Source: Marinobacter sp. LV10R510-11A (GTDB lineage: Bacteria > Pseudomonadota > Gammaproteobacteria > Pseudomonadales > Oleiphilaceae). Taken from it: a stretch of DNA of 64,000 nucleotides. Positions 8,695 through 17,732 of the stretch are shown piece after piece. The stretch covers positions 4,372,490 through 4,436,489 of the forward strand of contig NZ_LT907980.1 in NCBI RefSeq assembly GCF_900215155.1, in the 5' to 3' direction. Each line of letters begins with the position of its first letter. Position 1 is the first letter of the stretch. Both the position numbers and the translations under genes were made by a program. A model generated the notes under the pieces. The model worked only from the letters and a program-made list of their open reading frames with translations. It ran no database searches and was not told the DNA's origin.

Positions 8695-10881
8695 TCATGG
8701 CAGTTGAGTGGCGATCAGCATACCAAGCCGCTCCTCGCCGTTGACCTCGTCTCGGTATAATAGGAAAAACTGGCTCTGATCGGCCGTCACAAAGCCTTCC
8801 AACAGGAGGTCTCCGGCGCTGAAGCTAACCTGCCCATCACCGGCATTGGTGTATGCCAGATTAGCCGCTACTTGCCCGGAAGCCGGCACAGAGACGGTTT
8901 CGAAATCAACGGAATGGAGCACTTCAAGCGTCGCACTATCGAGGCTTGCGGTCGCGCCAGAGAGATTCAGAACGCCGTTGTCTAGGTGGATGAGCCGGTT
9001 GAAGCCATCTTTCATGCCCAGAACAAAACCCTGCACCCTGTAACTGCCAGAACTTGGCGCCCCTGAAGTGGCCTTCTCTGCAGCAATGAGCAGACCATCA
9101 CCAATGATGTCGTTAGTTGAGGCTGCGTCGGTCAGGTTAAAGGCCAGTAGCGAACCATCAGGCACACTGGCGCCGACGCCCAAATCCGGCTGGCCAAATT
9201 GCCCAGCAGGGTTGTTAACATCAAGATTAAGCCGGCCAACGTTTTTGTCGCCAGTACTTAAAAGTGCCGTGCGCGGGGTTATGATCCAGCTATCAGATCG
9301 GTTACCCGCATTATTCACGGAGACGGCACCCGTATTGTCGCGACTCAGAGTGGTAAACGTTTGGGTAATTGTACTGTTGCCGGAACCTGAGCTTATCTGC
9401 CAGTCGCCCGTTCCTGCCTCAACCTGCATGGGTGTCGACGTTTCTGCAAACCGTGTAGCCAGGTAGACAGTGTTATAATTCCGACCATTCAGAGTATCCG
9501 CATCGAACCCTTCTTGCCGCAGCAGGTTAAGCTCCAGCACTGAAAGGTAATGAGCTTCTAGCTCCTGTTTACGTTTGAGTTTACCCCTCTCAGATTCCAG
9601 CTCAATAGCTTTGCCGGCGCTGAAGTAGCCAGCCAACGCGCGATCTGGGCCAGTATTGGGGCCGCTAGCCCCACTAGTATAAGCGTCCAGAAAGTAGGGG
9701 TTGCGAGTCCAGCCGATGGTTCTGGCACTGTTTTTGCCAGTAATGCTCTGATAAAGCGCACGTCCCGCTAATAAACGAGCATCATCATCCAGCGTGGCGG
9801 CACCGGGGGACGTTGAGTGAGTGTTTAGATCCCATGTATCGTCGCCCCGGGTAAAAAACGCATTGCCTCGCTTGTGAATCAGCGTTTTGCGGTCGTAAGG
9901 AATCTGGGTCGCCAGATTGGTGACCTTGATGTTGAAAATATCAAAGCTCGCCAGTGTTAACCCAGGGTATAGATAGGCGGGTTGAGCACTGGTACCGGTT
10001 TGTTTTTCGCGCCCCAACCGAACGCCCCATTGGCCGGATTGCGCAAAACTGTTTTCCAGAAACGTTTGCCCCAGTTCTACACCCATAAACACCGAGTTGT
10101 AGTCTGCCGAACTGGCTGAGATTTTACCGGAGGATTGGTCGTCCAGTAGGGCGTAGTCCGCCATGGAGGCCACGTAATTGGCAAAATCGGCACGGTCTGA
10201 AAGCACATCCAGTGCGCTGGAAACACTGGCGCCGGTTGGAATATCTATCTCGAAATCATGAACCTGGTCGGCAAGGGTGGGCCAAACATACTTGTTGAGG
10301 CAAAGCGCATTATTGGTTTCTTTAGCACAGTCTCGAATGCGCTGGAACTCGCCGGAGGTATATTGCGTAATGGTATTACGCACCAAGTACTCGGAAAACG
10401 GATTAATCTTAATATCCCGGTCTGCATCGGCCGCCAGTGCCCGCATGGTAACGTTGCCATACCGCGCCTCAATAATTACATCTGGCGCCAGGGGCAATCC
10501 CTGCTGAAACTCGATAACGGTGAATCCGTTATCATCCGTGCGGGTGCTAATAGATGGTTCGCCCAGATCCTGCAGATTGCTGTTTGTTTGGTAAACACGA
10601 ATTTGGTCTGGCTTAACAATGCGAAGGTTGCGCCGTGTGGGCTCACCGTTTGGCGCTAAGCCGCCGGGTACTTCCATGGTGATGCGGACTTCTTTGGATG
10701 CAAGCCCGCCGTTGTTGCCAGAATCGCCGGTACTGCCCGGGCTAAAATCATCTACGGCGTTTTTGCTGCCAGAAAAGCTATTGGGTTGGTTACGAACGTC
10801 GTCAATAGCATCGTCGCCGAATCCGCAGGCGGTGATCAGCGTAATACTGGAGAACAGAAGTAACCCGAGATTCAATCGCAT
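8695..10881 (-). CDS. Large hypothetical lipoprotein
   Basis: Unrecognised secreted lipoprotein of 728 residues. The N terminus has a signal sequence ending in the lipobox LITAC, so the mature protein should be lipidated at that Cys. The following ~45 residues are Asn/Ser/Gly/Asp-rich and look like a flexible linker. The rest is rich in Ser, Thr, Gly and Asp, suggesting a beta-rich exported protein, and contains many polar repeats without a motif I can name. It is followed on the same strand by the Bax-like gene after about 90 bp, so the two may be co-transcribed. Confidence 0.75.
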   Translation of the reverse strand: MRLNLGLLLFSSITLITACGFGDDAIDDVRNQPNSFSGSKNAVDDFSPGSTGDSGNNGGLASKEVRITMEVPGGLAPNGEPTRRNLRIVKPDQIRVYQTNSNLQDLGEPSISTRTDDNGFTVIEFQQGLPLAPDVIIEARYGNVTMRALAADADRDIKINPFSEYLVRNTITQYTSGEFQRIRDCAKETNNALCLNKYVWPTLADQVHDFEIDIPTGASVSSALDVLSDRADFANYVASMADYALLDDQSSGKISASSADYNSVFMGVELGQTFLENSFAQSGQWGVRLGREKQTGTSAQPAYLYPGLTLASFDIFNIKVTNLATQIPYDRKTLIHKRGNAFFTRGDDTWDLNTHSTSPGAATLDDDARLLAGRALYQSITGKNSARTIGWTRNPYFLDAYTSGASGPNTGPDRALAGYFSAGKAIELESERGKLKRKQELEAHYLSVLELNLLRQEGFDADTLNGRNYNTVYLATRFAETSTPMQVEAGTGDWQISSGSGNSTITQTFTTLSRDNTGAVSVNNAGNRSDSWIITPRTALLSTGDKNVGRLNLDVNNPAGQFGQPDLGVGASVPDGSLLAFNLTDAASTNDIIGDGLLIAAEKATSGAPSSGSYRVQGFVLGMKDGFNRLIHLDNGVLNLSGATASLDSATLEVLHSVDFETVSVPASGQVAANLAYTNAGDGQVSFSAGDLLLEGFVTADQSQFFLLYRDEVNGEERLGMLIATQLP

Positions 10882-11026
10882 GTATGGCCATCCGTGCTAA
10901 AACGTCGGTAAAACCGAGTTGAAGGTGTCAGAAGCCAGTTTAGCAGTGCGGGTTTTGGTAAAGCGTGAGGGAGGGCACGAAACGGGCGCCTTAGTGCAGG
11001 CACCCGCCTCGGAAAGCTGGGCAGAT

Positions 11027-11584
11027 TTAGAAGAAAATCTTCATGCCCGCCAGAACACCTTCGTCCAGGTTGATATCTATAGAAGAGTTTTCCAGCTCAG
11101 TATTCAAATACCGGTAACCGACAAACACTTCAGCATTTCGAATAACCCGATAGTTGGCGCGCAGCTCAAGGCTGGTCATATCGTCAGAGTCACCAAAGGA
11201 GAGAATGCTTGGTGCGTAGTACAGGCCGCCGGTGAACGACAGGCCTGGCGCGCGAGGAATGTTCACGGTCGCAAAACCACCCAGCCCCACTGCGCCACCG
11301 TCTGCATTATCCTGGTCCCAGGCAATGCCGCGCACACCGATACCGGCGGTTGTGGGCAGGTTGCCCAGCGCAGTGCGGCCCTGAGCGTGAAAATCTATGT
11401 TGCCAATATGGCGGCTGCCTTCATGATAGGTATAACCGGCACCTAGCTGAAGATCGTTGTTGTTTCCGAAAACGTTAACCTGGCCCTTTACAGAATCGTT
11501 GGTCAGGCTCAAGTCTACGTCGCTTGCAAACACTGGAGCAGCAGCCAGAGAAAGAACCAAAACGGAAATACGGGATGCTTTCAT
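11027..11584 (-). CDS. YfaZ family outer-membrane protein
   Basis: Small predicted beta-barrel of 185 residues in the YfaZ family. It has a signal peptide (MKASRISVLVLSLAAAPVFA) and alternating amphipathic strands. Typical elements are GYTYHEGSRHIGNIDFH, the Gly-rich central part, RNAEVFVGYRYL and a terminal Phe-Phe. It stands alone between the lipoprotein gene and yacG, with a long upstream region carrying a perfect inverted repeat at 11652-11671. The function of the family is not established. Confidence 0.85.
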   Translation of the reverse strand: MKASRISVLVLSLAAAPVFASDVDLSLTNDSVKGQVNVFGNNNDLQLGAGYTYHEGSRHIGNIDFHAQGRTALGNLPTTAGIGVRGIAWDQDNADGGAVGLGGFATVNIPRAPGLSFTGGLYYAPSILSFGDSDDMTSLELRANYRVIRNAEVFVGYRYLNTELENSSIDINLDEGVLAGMKIFF

Positions 11585-11651
11585 TCTTTTACCTTCTTGA
11601 TTGCGGTGCTAATCATGGGTGCGAATGGTAACGGGCTGTTAGAGGTACCAC

Positions 11652-11671
11652 AACTTACAAGGGTGTAAGTT
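11652..11671. repeat. Perfect 8-bp inverted repeat upstream of yfaZ-like gene
   Basis: AACTTACA and TGTAAGTT flank a 4-base spacer AGGG, about 70 bp upstream of the yfaZ-like start and 45 bp beyond the yacG stop. There is no T-run, so an operator is as likely as a terminator. Confidence 0.5.
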
Positions 11672-11715
11672 CGCTGTAAGCTGGTAGGTAAATTCACGCA
11701 GATGTACCCGCAGAA

Positions 11716-11904
11716 TCAGTGCTGTGTTGTTTCGCCGCCTTGATCAAGATCTTCCGGCGACGAATTCTCCGCCGGAACTCGATAGTCCTCGTTGGCCCAG
11801 GCACCAAGATCAATCAGCTTGCAGCGCTCTGAGCAAAATGGACGCGAGGGGTTCGTGTCCGTCCATTCCACGGATTTTTTACAGGTAGGGCATTCTACGT
11901 TCAT
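11716..11904 (-). CDS. yacG: DNA gyrase inhibitor YacG
   Basis: Short zinc-ribbon protein of 62 residues with the two Cys pairs of YacG (CPTCKK near the N terminus and CSERCK about 20 residues later) and the conserved [12 protein letters not shown]. YacG binds GyrB and inhibits gyrase in E. coli. It is the last gene of the leftward operon that starts with pilB, 17 bp after the hybrid kinase gene. In many gammaproteobacteria yacG lies directly beside coaE and pilD; here a barrel-like gene, trmO and a kinase gene are placed between. Confidence 0.95.
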   Translation of the reverse strand: MNVECPTCKKSVEWTDTNPSRPFCSERCKLIDLGAWANEDYRVPAENSSPEDLDQGGETTQH

Positions 11905-11921
11905 GTGAACCTTTCAAATCG

Positions 11922-14282
11922 TTAAACAGGGGTTTTTGCGGGAGTACCTTGGGCGTATTGTTCCAGAACAGCCCGTAGCATTTCAATATTGACAGGCTTG
12001 GCAACAAAGGAATCCATGCCAGCCCGGCGGCAACGCTCTTCGTCTTCTTCCATAGCGCTGGCTGTAAGCGCGACCACAGGCACTCGCGAGCGCTTATGGT
12101 TTGCTTCCCATGCGCGCAGGCGTCGGGTGGCTTCAAAGCCATCAACCCTAGGCATTACGCAGTCCATGAAAATCAGATCAAATGGGTGCCACTGCCACAG
12201 GCTGCCCGCCGCCTCGCCATCGTTGGCGGTCATCACATCGCACCCCAGTTTCTCTAGCAATCTGCGAGTTAACGTGCGGTTGACCGGGTTATCCTCAACC
12301 AAAAGCACCTTCATACGGCGAGAGGTAAGCTCACGGCGTTTCTCCGTATCGCCGGTGGCTTGCAGAGAAAACCGCGTGAGAAAATGCCGCTCGTCTTTCC
12401 TGACATCCTCAAAGAGCTGATTGAGAATAGGCGTAAGGCAGGATTCCCTCAGGGATTTACTCAGAAACGCATCCGCCCCCGCCTGGCGAAAGTGTTCCGC
12501 ATCGCCGCGCTGAGGGTTGGAGGAGAGAATAAGAAGGCGCATGCCGGCCCATAATGGGTTGCCGCGAACCTGACGGCACAGCAAATCACTGTCCATGTCG
12601 GGCAAAAAACCGTCAAGAATAATGGCATCGAACGGTTCCTGGCTGTCAAAGGCCAAGCGCACCGACGTCAAAGCCTCGCCCGCAGATTTTACGGCCTCAA
12701 TGTGCACCGCATGTCGCGACAGCATTTCCAATGTAATTTTGCGAGACAGCTCGTAGGAATCCGCCACCAGCACCCGCTTGCCCTTTACCATGCGCGCATC
12801 CGGGCGTACTCGCGAAGTGCTTTCCGGTGCCGTGGGTAGCGTTAGCTCAACCCAGAAAGTAGAGCCTTCCCTGGGCCGGCTTTCCACATCCAAAGAGCCC
12901 TGCATTAAGTTGACCAGCTGGCGGCAGATCGTTAACCCCAGCCCGGCACCCGGCAGTTGGCGCTGAAATCTTTGGCCTAACTGTACATAGGGCTCATACA
13001 CCAGAGGGATATCTTCCGGGTTAATGCCAATGCCCGTATCTTCCACCGCTAGGCGCAGGCGAACCTTCTCATCCCGGCGCCCGAGCACTTCAATGCTGAT
13101 CAGCACATGCCCTGAATCGGTAAATTTAATGGCGTTGGAGACCAGGTTAAGCAAAACCTGGCGAATCCGTACCGGGTCTCCCCGCAGCGCCCAGGGCAGC
13201 TCTTCGTCAATACGAAGCTCCAGTGCCAGGCCTTTCTCCCGGGCACGGGCGCCCAGCATGTGCACCAGATCGTTTAGGGTTTCCCGTAAATCAAACGGAA
13301 TGTTCTCAAGCACCAACTTCTGCGCCTCAATGCTGGAGATGTCCAGCAGATCGTTGATGATAGACGAGAGGCCCTCTGAGGCGCTGAGCAGGGTGTGTAC
13401 GTATTCCCGCTGCTCGTGATCTAGTTGCGTGTCGGTAAGCAGATTGGCGTAGCCCAGAACCGATTGTAGCGGTGTGCGCAGTTCATGGCTTACGTTCGCT
13501 AAGAACTGATTTTTTGCGCGATTGGCCCGTATCGCATCATCCCGCTCCCCCTGTGACTGAATGGTGGTTTGCCGAAGTGAGCGAGTATCTTCCAAAATCT
13601 GCAGGCGCATTTTATTAAGCGCGTGCTCAAGCTCAGATAATTCATCAGGGGTTCTGGGGGATTTACGCTTTAGCTGCAGCGGATCCACCAGCGCATCCAG
13701 GTTCAGCCGCGCAGCATAGTCCGCCATAGTTTCCAGATGCCGGGAGAGGGTAAGGCGAACGATCACCAGCAGCCCCAGCGTGCCCAGCATCACCACAATC
13801 GACTGGAATAGCAGGTTGATCAGGGCGCCGTTACGAAGCTCTGAATACACTTGCTCGATAGAAGAGGTGAGGGTAAGGCTGCCCACGTTTTCCGGGCCGC
13901 GAAAGGTAGAACGGTTGAACACCAGCGGGAAGGTTTGCGAAATAACCCGGCCTTCGGGGTAGCTGCCGGTGGTGAACTGCTCACCGGTGGAGGTGACAAC
14001 TCGGGCGTAGTGAATGGCCTCCACGTTACGCATATCATCCAGGCTATTAGCCACCTCGCTGAAATTCATCAGCCAAATGTTGTTGCTCATGCCACCGGAA
14101 ACCAGCCCAGCGGCTCTTTGCTGGGTTTCCTGCAGATCAGATTTGCGGCGCTCAAACTCACCGATCATCTGCACGCCGGTGGCGACCAGAGAAATGACCA
14201 GGCTGAACAGCAACACATACACGAGCAGCCGCATCGCGAGCGGCCGAATACCCATGCGGGTGAAAAACCGGTTTGAAGGCAA
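11922..14282 (-). CDS. Hybrid sensor histidine kinase with two receiver domains
   Basis: Membrane-bound hybrid kinase of 786 residues. There are two transmembrane segments (about residues 18-39 and 156-178) around a periplasmic sensor region, followed by a HAMP-like linker. The DHp helix carries the phospho-accepting His at about residue 266 (NVSHELRTPLQS). A HATPase domain has the N, G1 and G2 boxes (NLVSNAIKFTD, DTGIGI, GAGLGLTI). Two receiver domains follow, with Asp in IILDGFLPDMD and FMDCVMPRVDGFEATRR. No Hpt domain is seen, unlike BarA/GacS. It lies between trmO and yacG, so it probably belongs to the pil/coaE operon. The signal is unknown. Confidence 0.9.
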   Translation of the reverse strand: MPSNRFFTRMGIRPLAMRLLVYVLLFSLVISLVATGVQMIGEFERRKSDLQETQQRAAGLVSGGMSNNIWLMNFSEVANSLDDMRNVEAIHYARVVTSTGEQFTTGSYPEGRVISQTFPLVFNRSTFRGPENVGSLTLTSSIEQVYSELRNGALINLLFQSIVVMLGTLGLLVIVRLTLSRHLETMADYAARLNLDALVDPLQLKRKSPRTPDELSELEHALNKMRLQILEDTRSLRQTTIQSQGERDDAIRANRAKNQFLANVSHELRTPLQSVLGYANLLTDTQLDHEQREYVHTLLSASEGLSSIINDLLDISSIEAQKLVLENIPFDLRETLNDLVHMLGARAREKGLALELRIDEELPWALRGDPVRIRQVLLNLVSNAIKFTDSGHVLISIEVLGRRDEKVRLRLAVEDTGIGINPEDIPLVYEPYVQLGQRFQRQLPGAGLGLTICRQLVNLMQGSLDVESRPREGSTFWVELTLPTAPESTSRVRPDARMVKGKRVLVADSYELSRKITLEMLSRHAVHIEAVKSAGEALTSVRLAFDSQEPFDAIILDGFLPDMDSDLLCRQVRGNPLWAGMRLLILSSNPQRGDAEHFRQAGADAFLSKSLRESCLTPILNQLFEDVRKDERHFLTRFSLQATGDTEKRRELTSRRMKVLLVEDNPVNRTLTRRLLEKLGCDVMTANDGEAAGSLWQWHPFDLIFMDCVMPRVDGFEATRRLRAWEANHKRSRVPVVALTASAMEEDEERCRRAGMDSFVAKPVNIEMLRAVLEQYAQGTPAKTPV

Positions 14283-14325
14283 GGCACAAATTCCCTGTGT
14301 CGACTACAAAATCATCAGCGGGAGT

Positions 14326-15069
14326 TTAACAGACCGTCAGCACTTCGACACGTTTCTGTGAACCCTCGTTTATAAACCGGAACCGCACGTTTAAATCATA
14401 AAGGTGTGCGCCGTAAATACGCGCCTCATCACGGCCCCTGCGAAACGAAGGCCGAGGGTCGTAACTCACCACATCTGTAATCAATAGTTTCAGGTCTGGA
14501 TATTGCGCCGGCGGAAGGTTAGCCAACTGTGCGTCGGCCTCTGCCAGAAATACAACCTCTAGGCGATCAGTGGGCGCCGTTTCGGCCCAGCCCAGAGCGG
14601 CATCCGGGATTGAGTCGGCAAAGGGCAGGTAAGGTTTGATATCCAGAATCGGCGTGCCATCAATCAAGTCGTGGTCGCTAATCTGCAGGGCCAACTGGCC
14701 GTCTTTGCGCACAAGTCCTTCGTTGCGAACCACAGACAGCCCCAAGCTGTTGGGCCGGAACGGCGAACGGCTGGCAAAAACGCCCATTTTTTGGTTACCG
14801 CCCAAACGAGGGGGCCGAACAACCGGCCGCCACTCGGCCCGCACGGCTTCGTGAAACTGAAAGATTAGCCACAGGTGACTGGCCGTCTCCAGGCCACGAA
14901 ATGCGTCTTCGCGATCGTAGGGCGGTTGGATGATCAAATCGGCCCTGGCATGCCGGGTGAGCCCAGGTTGGCGCGGCACTCCAAATTTGTCTTTAAAGCA
15001 GGATCGGGTGATCGCAATAGGGGTTAAAGCCAGAGCGTCTTCGGCGGGTATCGAGTGGTGTCTGGGCAT
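14326..15069 (-). CDS. trmO: tRNA (N6-threonylcarbamoyladenosine37-N6)-methyltransferase TrmO
   Basis: TsaA/YaeB family SAM-dependent methyltransferase that adds a methyl group to t6A37 of tRNA. The 247-residue product has family signatures: TPIAITRSCFKDKFGVPRQ at the N terminus, the ASHLWLIFQFHE block and FASRSPFRPNSLGLS. The C-terminal part (DPRPSFRRGRDEARIYG) matches the bacterial YaeB C-terminal domain. It starts 6 bp after the preceding gene ends, consistent with operon membership. Confidence 0.93.
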   Translation of the reverse strand: MPRHHSIPAEDALALTPIAITRSCFKDKFGVPRQPGLTRHARADLIIQPPYDREDAFRGLETASHLWLIFQFHEAVRAEWRPVVRPPRLGGNQKMGVFASRSPFRPNSLGLSVVRNEGLVRKDGQLALQISDHDLIDGTPILDIKPYLPFADSIPDAALGWAETAPTDRLEVVFLAEADAQLANLPPAQYPDLKLLITDVVSYDPRPSFRRGRDEARIYGAHLYDLNVRFRFINEGSQKRVEVLTVC

Positions 15070-15075
15070 GGGGCC

Positions 15076-16188
15076 TTAATTCATGAAATTCGGGTTAATG
15101 CTACCGGAAAAGTACATTTCTATGCGAAAAACCACTGAGCCCTGGTCTTTAAAGCTCTCTTCTCTGGGAAATGTTAATGCCGGTATAAGCTCTGCAAACA
15201 ACCAGTCGCTGTGCAGTCGGTAACGCCAAGTGAGATCCGCAAACGCAGACGTTGTACGCCAGCCCGGCTGGCTCTCACCAAGAACACCTAAGCGGGGGGT
15301 GATTATCGAACGATTATTCAGCCTTTTAGCCGTACTAAAAATCTGCGCTGTCACAAATTTGCTGTCGCGGTGAACCCACTCAAGCTCCGTGGAAGACCAG
15401 AAGCGCCAACCACTGCCGACGTCCCGGCTGGCGCTGAACCAGGAGCGGGCGCCCCAGCCATCTTGGTGATAATAGTAAAAACGTTGTTGCACGCGCAGGC
15501 CCCAGTCGGCATCCGCTTTCCAGTATTTTTCCGCCGTCGTCCGCCAAAAGGCATCTGGCGGAAAATGCAGTCGGGCACCAATGTCGTTAGATAGGTTGAT
15601 GGCGTCGCCGACCTGCGATAAATACCGCACGGCACCCGTGGTTTGGCCCGAAGTGCGGTCTGGCTTAGTGAGCTGGCGGTCGCGCTGCCGTTCTTCCAAA
15701 GGAATCAGCTCATCACTTTCGCTTTCGATAACCAAGCGCAGCTTACGTTTTGTGGTTGGGATATCCAGCCGAAACCGGACTTCCGGTTTAAAACTGGCCG
15801 GGTCGCCATATTCCGATTCGGTGGCGAAGCCAACGCGCAAGTAACTTGCGTTGTTGGGGAGGTTATGGTCTGCACCGGAGAGCGCCCGGTCGGCCCAATT
15901 CCCAAGGGATTGAACCTTTGGGCTTTGAATACGCTCCTGGCGCAAAATGAAGTTGCTGAAGTTCATCCAGTAGGACTCGCGCGGCTCCGCCCAGTACTCC
16001 TCAGGATCGAACGTATAAAACGACAACGGCAGCTTTTCAGGCAGCAGCGTGTCAGGGATGGAGTGTTCTTCAACCTCGAACACCGGCTCCATACCATAGC
16101 TGTTAGAACTGATTCCGAGCAGCAGAGAGGCAGTTACAATCCAGGTAAATGCAAACTGCTCAACCAAAGTCCACCATGAACGCTTCAT
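15076..16188 (-). CDS. Hypothetical secreted protein, probably beta-barrel
   Basis: Unrecognised protein of 370 residues with an N-terminal hydrophobic segment ending in Ser/Tyr/Gly (signal peptide-like). Its body is rich in Trp, Tyr, Arg and alternating strands (for example WGLRVQQRFYYYHQDGWGAR, WRYRLHSDWLFAELIPALTF), as in outer-membrane barrels. It overlaps the 3' end of coaE by 29 bp and ends 6 bp before trmO, so it is tightly embedded in the operon. I do not assign a function. Confidence 0.78.
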   Translation of the reverse strand: MKRSWWTLVEQFAFTWIVTASLLLGISSNSYGMEPVFEVEEHSIPDTLLPEKLPLSFYTFDPEEYWAEPRESYWMNFSNFILRQERIQSPKVQSLGNWADRALSGADHNLPNNASYLRVGFATESEYGDPASFKPEVRFRLDIPTTKRKLRLVIESESDELIPLEERQRDRQLTKPDRTSGQTTGAVRYLSQVGDAINLSNDIGARLHFPPDAFWRTTAEKYWKADADWGLRVQQRFYYYHQDGWGARSWFSASRDVGSGWRFWSSTELEWVHRDSKFVTAQIFSTAKRLNNRSIITPRLGVLGESQPGWRTTSAFADLTWRYRLHSDWLFAELIPALTFPREESFKDQGSVVFRIEMYFSGSINPNFMN

Positions 16189-16759
16189 GCAATGCGCGAA
16201 CCTCGGCTAAAACCCTATCTAAGGGCAGGCTATTGTCAATCACAGCATCTGCCCGGCCAAGCCGCTGCTCCCGGGGCATCTGAGCGGAAATAATGCGCTC
16301 CACCTGCTCGCGGGAGTTGGTGTCCCGCGCCATGGTGCGCTCTACTTGAACATCTACCGGCACATCCACCACAAGCACCCGTTCTACCAGTTCATGCTGG
16401 TCGGTTTCCAGCAGCAGGGGCGACACCAGCAAAACATAGGGCAAAGCATAGTCACTCGGGTGAAGTTGTCGAATCAACTCTTCACGAATAATAGGGTGCA
16501 GCAGGCCTTCAAGCCAGGCACGCTGCTCCGGCTGCTCAAATACAATTTGCCGAAGGTTAGCCCTGTTCAGCGCGCCGTCATCCGTGAGAATGTTTTCCCC
16601 AAAATGCTCAGCAATCGCCACCAGCGCCGGCGTACCCGGCTCCACCACTTCCCGGGCCACATCGTCTGCATCCACCCAATGCACGCCCAAGCTTCCGAAC
16701 TGCCGCGCGACGGTAGATTTTCCCGACCCGATGCCGCCTGTTAAACCAATAACTACCAT
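16160..16759 (-). CDS. coaE: Dephospho-CoA kinase
   Basis: Last enzyme of coenzyme A synthesis, phosphorylating dephospho-CoA. Starting at the ATG at 16759 (GGAG about 8 nt upstream), the protein opens with MVVIGLTGGIGSGKSTVA, containing the Walker A motif GGIGSGKS. A longer frame begins at 16792 but would overlap pilD and lacks family similarity. The 199-residue length fits CoaE. It sits between pilD and a barrel-like gene, the conserved pilD-coaE order of gammaproteobacteria. Confidence 0.95.
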   Translation of the reverse strand: MVVIGLTGGIGSGKSTVARQFGSLGVHWVDADDVAREVVEPGTPALVAIAEHFGENILTDDGALNRANLRQIVFEQPEQRAWLEGLLHPIIREELIRQLHPSDYALPYVLLVSPLLLETDQHELVERVLVVDVPVDVQVERTMARDTNSREQVERIISAQMPREQRLGRADAVIDNSLPLDRVLAEVRALHEAFMVDFG

Positions 16760-16767
16760 CCGCTCCG

Positions 16768-17643
16768 TCAAACTCCTAGCAGCCCGTACCAAAACGCCTG
16801 AATCTCAACCCCAAACCACAAACACAACAACCCAGCAGCGGCAAGGTAAGGCCCAAACGGAATCGGCACTTCCCGCCCGTGTTGTTTGAATACCATCAAA
16901 CTGATACCCACCACAGCACCTACAAGTGAGGACAGCAGAATAACCGCCGGCAACAACTCCCACCCCAACCAAGCACCCAGAGCAGCCAACAATTTAAAAT
17001 CTCCATGCCCCATGCCTTCCTTGCCGGTCGCAAGCTTGAACAGCCAGTACACAGACCACAAAGAAAGGTAACCAACAACCGCGCCCCAAAAAGCACCGTT
17101 GAAATCCCCCAGCACCCCAAAATAACTCAACATCAACCCAAGCCACATCAAAGGCAGGGTAATGCTATCTGGCAACAGCTGAGTATCAAAATCGATCACC
17201 GTAAGAGCCACCAGCGCCCAAACCAGCAACAGCGACCACAAAGCCGTTTCCGAAGGCCCGATGATCACAACCGTCATCACAGAAAACAGCGCCGTTACTG
17301 CTTCTACAAGCGGATAGCGAATAGAAATATGCGCATTACAACCACCACATTTCCCGCGAAGGAATAGGTAGCTGATAACCGGAATATTCTCCCAAGCACG
17401 GATTTTATGCCCACAAGAAGGGCAGGTGGAAGCAGGGCTGGAAAGCGTTACCACTTCCTCCGGCTTACGCTGATCCTCAGCAACCTCCAAAAACGCCTCA
17501 CACTGACACCGCCAATCCTGATGCATCATCTTCGGTAAACGAAGAATCACCACATTCAGAAAACTGCCAATGCATAGAGAGACGAATATTACAGCGAGGT
17601 ATAGGAGCCAAGGTGTTGAAAGGAAAATATCTAATGTAGCCAT
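16768..17643 (-). CDS. pilD: Type IV prepilin peptidase/N-methyltransferase PilD
   Basis: Inner-membrane aspartyl protease that cleaves prepilin leaders after Gly and methylates the new N-terminal residue. The 291-residue product has several membrane segments and a cytoplasmic zinc-binding loop with two CxxC pairs (CPSCGHKI and CGGCNAHI). The peptidase Asp motifs are visible (TVIDFDTQLLPD and GMGHGDFKLLAALGAWLGW). It is the third gene of the pilBCD operon and is expected to process the PilA encoded divergently at 20992. Confidence 0.95.
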   Translation of the reverse strand: MATLDIFLSTPWLLYLAVIFVSLCIGSFLNVVILRLPKMMHQDWRCQCEAFLEVAEDQRKPEEVVTLSSPASTCPSCGHKIRAWENIPVISYLFLRGKCGGCNAHISIRYPLVEAVTALFSVMTVVIIGPSETALWSLLLVWALVALTVIDFDTQLLPDSITLPLMWLGLMLSYFGVLGDFNGAFWGAVVGYLSLWSVYWLFKLATGKEGMGHGDFKLLAALGAWLGWELLPAVILLSSLVGAVVGISLMVFKQHGREVPIPFGPYLAAAGLLCLWFGVEIQAFWYGLLGV

Positions 17644-17677
17644 TCAAAAACTCTTAATGTTTCTCCTTTTTCTTTAC

Positions 17678-17722
17678 TCCCCTCACCCCTCGCGGGAGAG
17701 GGGCCGGGGGAGAGGGGGGGTG
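17678..17722. repeat. GC-rich REP-like palindrome between pilC and pilD
   Basis: CCCCTCACCCCTCGCGGGAG followed by GAGGGG forms a strong hairpin in the only gap (90 bp) of the pil operon. A second copy of the same element family follows the rfaH stop at 51385. It looks like a dispersed intergenic REP-type repeat and is unrelated to the repeats of the TA array. Confidence 0.7.
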
Positions 17723-17732
17723 CGGAACCAAA

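Noticed and set aside
10919..11446. Plus-strand open frame opposite the yfaZ-like gene
   Set aside because: It has no family resemblance and mirrors the codon pattern of the minus-strand yfaZ-like gene.
17678..17722. Link between the GC-rich palindromes (17678, 51385) and the TA array repeats
   Set aside because: The sequences share no core and lie outside the array; they look like an ordinary dispersed REP family.
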